Shown here in pieces: positions 35,785 through 39,455 of a stretch of DNA of 39,455 nt. A program made the translations under genes and the position numbers. The notes under the pieces are model-generated. The model was not told where the DNA came from, did no database searches, and saw only the letters and a list, made by a program, of their open reading frames with translations. The stretch spans positions 1 to 39,455 of the forward strand of contig CASFQC010000024.1 in NCBI GenBank assembly GCA_949296415.1. The letters run 5' to 3'. This DNA is from an uncultured Bacteroides sp. Its GTDB lineage: Bacteria; Bacteroidota; Bacteroidia; Bacteroidales; Bacteroidaceae. Position 1 is the first letter of the stretch; each line of letters starts with the position of its first letter.

Positions 35785-37638
35785 TCAATCGTTAAAATAA
35801 TTTGCGTTTACATTCGGGTTCCAAAAGTCATGAATTCCCCAGTTGTCCGCGAGTTTCGTCACCAGCTGGAAAAGACTCCGCTCGTCTTCTTCCGCCTTCA
35901 GCTGCCAGATGCGGATGTATTTGTCTCCTCCGGCAAAACGGCGTCTTCCCCACAAATAATGCTCTATGCCACTATCTGCCTTGTTTATGTCCAGGTAGTT
36001 CCAGGTCTGCCCGCCGTCTATGGAGATGCGGATGCGCAGGTCGGTATAAATGTTCCGGCACCTGCCGCTCTCCTCAATGTCATTTCCCCAGGCGGTGTTG
36101 TTGTCCCAGTACTGGTCGTCACCGTCATAGCGGGGTTCCGTCCAGGCATGGTTGGCACGCACCTGTATCTGGTAAGGCTTGCTGCGTGCCCGTCCGCGCG
36201 CCGCACAGCGGGTGTCCTGAACGCCGTCACCATCGCTGTCATAGGGACCGTTCTCGTTCAGCCGGAAGTCTTCCGTATTGGTCAGCTCGGCCTCCCAGAT
36301 GGCGCCTTCCGGCTCTTCCAGATGGAAGTAGAAGCCGGCAAAAGCCGAATTGTCCTCCAAAGCGGTATGTTGCGTATTCTCATAACGCGGATAGAGCAGG
36401 TAGCAGAACACGGCTTCCTTGTCGCCTACCGTGGCATCCGTAAAGTTCGGCTGTGCTTCGGGTATGGGATCGCTGCTGTATTCCGAAGGCCACGCCGCCA
36501 TGAGCGCGTCCTCGCCCGTCCCTTCCTCAGGATACCATCCTATCTGCGAATCGGCCCGGTTCCACTCCAGTACCCGGTACTCGAAGGCCAGCTGTCCGTC
36601 GTCCACGGCGGTGATGTCGTAACTGTACCAGTGGTTGCGTATCAGGTCGAAGTCGGTGCCGTCGGTAGGGGTATGGGTCTCGTCGTCATATTCCTTGAAG
36701 AAGATGTAAGGGTCTCCTTTCAGGCTGACCGCCCCGCCTTCGGCATTCAGCAAGGTGACTTCTATATAAGAATAGGTGTCAGCTGTATTGTCTATTTCGG
36801 GCATGTAAACAACAAAAGCGTTATTCCCGGACGGTTGCAGAGAGAGCACGCCGTCATCACGGACAACGTCGGCCGTGGGCATGTGTATCTTTTCGTCCGC
36901 TTCCCAGTCCGTCTCCGTATTGCTGTACACACCGGTGGGGGCGCACATGCCTGCGGCGGCGTAACGGTGGAGTTTCACGCCGGTCAGGGTGAAGCCCTCG
37001 GCACTGCACTTCACCTCCACCTTGCACATGGCCCGGAGCAGGTCCACGGTGCCCAGGTCGGTGGACAGGTCGGGACGCAGGGTGGCCGTCACGGTCTTCA
37101 CGCCGTAGAGGGGGATGCGTTTCGTGGCCGAAGGAATGAACGGTTCCGCACCGGAATAGGCAAAGCCCGAAGAGGGACTGGTGCATATGTCCTCAATGGT
37201 CCTGCCTTCCAGATCTTGCGGATAGCCGGTCCAGTTGGCCAGCACCACCAGTTTGAAGTCCTCATAAGGCCGGTCCAGCTCGCCTTCCACGTAGTACTCC
37301 CAGCCGCGCGGGCCTTGGCCTGCGGGTGTCACCGACTGTGGCGTGAAGGAAGTGAGGTAGACATCGGTACCGGCATCGAACAGCAGGAACCGGAAGTCGC
37401 CTCCGGCTATGTCTATGTAGCTTTCCCATTCGCTGCCCGCCTGGTCGGTGCCCACACGGGTGGCGGCGGCGTCCTGTCCGCCGGTGGTGGCCAGCGTGAA
37501 GCCTATCCGCACGGGGACGGCAGCCTGTTCCTGGGCCACGGGCAGTCCTTCCTGATCTTGCTGGCAGGCCGCCAGCAGGAGCGAGAAGGCGCACACGGAC
37601 AGCGCGCGCAGATGCCTCATGATATGGTTGTTCTTCAT
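35785..37638 (-). CDS. Large fimbrial accessory lipoprotein (DUF4906-like)
   Basis: 617 residues. Lipobox LLLAAC (about Cys25) is followed by QQDQEG. The N-terminal half looks fimbrillin-like (DFRFLLFDAGTDVYLTSF, VDLLRAMCKVEVKCSAEGF). LIRNHWYSYDITAVDDGQLAFEYRV, near the middle, is the conserved RNHxYxYDI region that normally sits late in a subunit. The distal part (about 380-617) is a separate domain with repeated aromatic and acidic residues and no match I can name; it may be the adhesive end. The family call is tentative. Markedly GC-richer than the last gene of the operon. Confidence 0.72.
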   Translation of the reverse strand: MKNNHIMRHLRALSVCAFSLLLAACQQDQEGLPVAQEQAAVPVRIGFTLATTGGQDAAATRVGTDQAGSEWESYIDIAGGDFRFLLFDAGTDVYLTSFTPQSVTPAGQGPRGWEYYVEGELDRPYEDFKLVVLANWTGYPQDLEGRTIEDICTSPSSGFAYSGAEPFIPSATKRIPLYGVKTVTATLRPDLSTDLGTVDLLRAMCKVEVKCSAEGFTLTGVKLHRYAAAGMCAPTGVYSNTETDWEADEKIHMPTADVVRDDGVLSLQPSGNNAFVVYMPEIDNTADTYSYIEVTLLNAEGGAVSLKGDPYIFFKEYDDETHTPTDGTDFDLIRNHWYSYDITAVDDGQLAFEYRVLEWNRADSQIGWYPEEGTGEDALMAAWPSEYSSDPIPEAQPNFTDATVGDKEAVFCYLLYPRYENTQHTALEDNSAFAGFYFHLEEPEGAIWEAELTNTEDFRLNENGPYDSDGDGVQDTRCAARGRARSKPYQIQVRANHAWTEPRYDGDDQYWDNNTAWGNDIEESGRCRNIYTDLRIRISIDGGQTWNYLDINKADSGIEHYLWGRRRFAGGDKYIRIWQLKAEEDERSLFQLVTKLADNWGIHDFWNPNVNANYFND

Positions 37639-37666
37639 ACGTCGTTCGTTATTCTTCGTTTTTCAT

Positions 37667-38719
37667 TCAGATGTCCACGTCCTGCAGTACCACGTGCCAG
37701 GAGTTGATGATAATGGAAGTGTTCACCCAGCGGTCGTTCTCGTCGAGGAAGAAGGTCATGTTGTATTCGTCCTGACGGTCCAGGTATTCCTGGTCGTCCA
37801 TGTCGCGGTTATAGTAGCCTTTCACCAGCAGCGCATAGTCCACCAGAGGGATGGACAGCACGGTCTCGCCCTCGCGGTTGCGCACGGTAAGCACGGGTTC
37901 CTGATCGGTCATGAGCCGCCCGGTGGTCAGTTCGGCAACGGCCACGCTCACTTGAGTCTGGGCGTCGCGGGTGCCGGCTTCGGTGTCGGGCGTGTTCAGT
38001 GAGGCTGTTCCCTGATAGGTGGCCCAGGCCCGGTAGGTCAGGGTCTCGTCATCGCGCAGGGAGTTGTCATAGTTCATGTGCCCGTTGCTGTCGGTAATGC
38101 TGAAGGTAAAGTCATCGGCATTCACTTCCTCGCCGGAAAGGTGTTGCAGTATGACGCGCACGTTGCGGGTGTTCTTGGTGAGGTTCATGCTGACGATGCG
38201 TTCGCCTCCGTCCAGCAGTTCCTCGAACTTCTGGTCGCGCAGTATGCTGTGGAACAGCGGTGTGAGGTCGTGGTCCACGTAGGCTGCGTTTTCCGTGTCG
38301 TATTCGCGGTTCATGCGGCAGCTGAGGTCGTCCAGGCTGTGCACGTTGGGCTGCATGTCGGGGTAAGTAAAGGTGCTTCCCGTCTCCCATCCTTCGGCCC
38401 AGGCCACGAGCGTATAGGTCCCGGGCATGATTTCAAGATTCATCATGTATCCGTCCTGTGCCAGTACAGACCCACTTTCGGACTGAGTGGCCGCCAGCCG
38501 TCCTTCGCTGTCGAAGATGTAGAGCGTCACCAGCCTGACGTTGTGGGCAAAGGCGTCGGCAAAGTCCATGTTCATGTCATATGTAAACTTCACCCGGTAG
38601 TAAGTGGTGCAGTCACCCTGGTCTTCGTATATGGCCTCGCACGATGTGAGCATCATGCCTGCCATGAGCAGAAACAGCAGTCTGGTTTTCAACAAGCCTA
38701 TGTAAGTCGGTACTTTCAT
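37667..38719 (-). CDS. FimB/Mfa2-family fimbrial anchor lipoprotein
   Basis: 350 residues. Lipobox MMLTSC (about Cys27) is followed by EAIYEDQGDC, a hallmark of Mfa2/FimB proteins. YRVKFTYDMNMDFADAF, VRLVTLYIFDSEGRL and EIMPGTYTLVAWAEG fit the N-domain, and MNLTKNTRNVRVILQHLSG the C-domain. The family sits at the fimbria base, ends polymerisation and fixes the fibre to the outer membrane. Its last residues (INSWHVVLQDVDI) closely resemble those of the major subunit upstream. A hairpin separates it from the fimbrillin gene. Confidence 0.88.
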   Translation of the reverse strand: MKVPTYIGLLKTRLLFLLMAGMMLTSCEAIYEDQGDCTTYYRVKFTYDMNMDFADAFAHNVRLVTLYIFDSEGRLAATQSESGSVLAQDGYMMNLEIMPGTYTLVAWAEGWETGSTFTYPDMQPNVHSLDDLSCRMNREYDTENAAYVDHDLTPLFHSILRDQKFEELLDGGERIVSMNLTKNTRNVRVILQHLSGEEVNADDFTFSITDSNGHMNYDNSLRDDETLTYRAWATYQGTASLNTPDTEAGTRDAQTQVSVAVAELTTGRLMTDQEPVLTVRNREGETVLSIPLVDYALLVKGYYNRDMDDQEYLDRQDEYNMTFFLDENDRWVNTSIIINSWHVVLQDVDI

Positions 38720-38751
38720 ATGTTCAGTTCAATGGTTGGATACTTTTAATC

Positions 38752-38783
38752 ATGGCATGCGGGCTGTGACGCCCGCACGCCAT
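38752..38783 (-). terminator. Hairpin between fimbrillin and anchor genes (attenuator)
   Basis: ATGGC-A-TGCGGGC pairs with GCCCGCA-C-GCCAT around a 6-nt loop, with 12 pairs and one mismatch. There is no T-run after it on the minus strand, so partial read-through is likely, which would keep the anchor less abundant than the major subunit. Confidence 0.65.
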
Positions 38784-38811
38784 TATGGTAAATGTGGATA
38801 AAGAAACTTTA

Positions 38812-39360
38812 TCAGAGGTTCACACTCTGGTCAACTATATGCCAGGAAAGGATGTTCAGTCTGGCAGCCACATAGTAAGTCTCCGGCTCATAATTCGGAA
38901 TGATGACTTCATTGGGATTGTACACGGCAGTACCGATATTCTTTATGCTCTCCAGCGTCAGACGGTACAAATGGTTACGTACCACGCCATAGCTTCCGAC
39001 CTCACCTTTGGATGTATTCAGGTGTTCGATGGGCACACAGTAATACATCTTGCCTTCCTTGAAGCCGTCGGCATCATTCAGGTCTTCAAAGAGAGCGGCC
39101 AGTTCTTCTTCTTCAACAGCCGTCTCACCTGTAGCGGTGCCGTCATCAGCATTATAACCTGTCAGGCGATACCAAGTCTTGGCCAAAGCCTCTTCCGAGA
39201 GAGTGATGTTCACCTTACCTTCGTGATTGTCCTGGATAGTGATATCTGCCACGGCAAGCGGAGTGTAGGTAGTTTTATCATCGTTCACAGTCTTCGTATA
39301 AATCATGTCACCGCTTGACATCCAGTCGCTCAATGTCACATTCTTATAATTTGCCTCTAC
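38812..39360 (-). pseudogene. Mfa1-family major fimbrillin, C-terminal part, interrupted
   Basis: The frame reads VEANYKNVTLSDWMSSGDM and ends GVVRNHLYRLTLESIKNIG...PNYEPETYYVAARLNILSWHIVDQSVNL (in parts). This is the conserved C-terminal domain and strand of major fimbria subunits of the Mfa1 type. Upstream of about 39361 the frame loses fimbrillin character and meets a stop within 20 codons, where sequence resembling an insertion-sequence end begins. The N-terminal half is therefore missing here and may lie beyond the window. A GTG at 39339 could start a fragment but is unlikely to be used. Confidence 0.7.
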
Positions 39361-39455
39361 GTGAGTTCGGGATAAAATTAAAACAAAGTCAGTTGTTTTG
39401 ATTGCTCGATAGTGTATCCTTGCAGTGCTTCAGGCTTGTTGTCAAAGAAGCAATA
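39361..39455 (-). mobile_element. End of a putative insertion sequence with transposase C-terminus
   Basis: On the minus strand from the window edge, 25 codons read YCFFDNKPEALQGYTIEQSK and then QLTLF, with TAA at 39378-39380. This differs from fimbrillin in frame and character. QLTLF is a good match to the beta-sliding-clamp binding motif found at the C-terminus of many transposases. The 17 bp between the stop and the fimbrillin frame (GTGAGTTCGGGATAAAA at 39361-39377) could be the terminal inverted repeat. The IS family is not identified, and the other end is outside the window. Confidence 0.5.

Noticed and set aside
35392-37707. 771-codon open frame on the plus strand opposite the fimbrial accessory gene
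   Set aside because: It is antisense to a gene with a clear lipobox and subunit motifs. GC-rich coding sequence often leaves the reverse frame open, and its translation has no domain-like character.

Overview
The window looks like chromosome of a gut Bacteroidales, most likely Bacteroidaceae (Bacteroides/Phocaeicola type). The reasons are a SusC/SusD pair, Mfa/Fim-type fimbrial lipoproteins, many lipoproteins with a Cys followed by acidic residues, Bacteroidetes-only small families (DUF3822- and DUF4834-like), and the repeated Bacteroides promoter form TTTG-N19-21-TAnnTTTG in place of -35/-10 boxes and Shine-Dalgarno sites. The species cannot be read from the sequence alone.

Layout. 1-3278 (minus): a MACPF-domain lipoprotein related to the BSAP antimicrobial toxins, followed by two tandem copies of a small lipoprotein gene. 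One copy is broken by a stop codon and the other by an exact 41-bp tandem duplication. 3279-4493: a long non-coding stretch with 22-bp tandem repeats and a strong promoter for an AspT/YidE-type transporter (4494-6158). 6479-6792: three identical tRNA-Val(TAC) genes. 7230-13390 (minus): a SusC/SusD nutrient-uptake locus with an endonuclease/exonuclease/phosphatase-fold lipoprotein. 13862-28361: housekeeping genes, namely a RecD/Pif1-like helicase, a DUF3822 protein, aroA, a metal ABC permease, tsaE, trxA, dnaE, psd-pssA, tadA and yraN, with several small conserved proteins. 28386-28943: two inverted copies of a structured non-coding element whose stems co-vary. 29008-31372: an ECF sigma factor operon with a putative anti-sigma protein, a small secreted protein and an outer-membrane barrel. 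31461-39455 (minus): a fimbrial operon running from the major fimbrillin through the Mfa2/FimB anchor to accessory and tip proteins. Its last gene is frameshifted, and its first is apparently cut by an insertion sequence whose end lies at about 39361.

The most unusual features are: (1) the MACPF toxin beside two decayed or switchable lipoprotein copies; (2) three separate intergenic arrays, each of exactly four 22-bp units, with related cores; (3) the inverted structured repeat with compensatory stem changes; (4) a fimbrial locus damaged at both ends.
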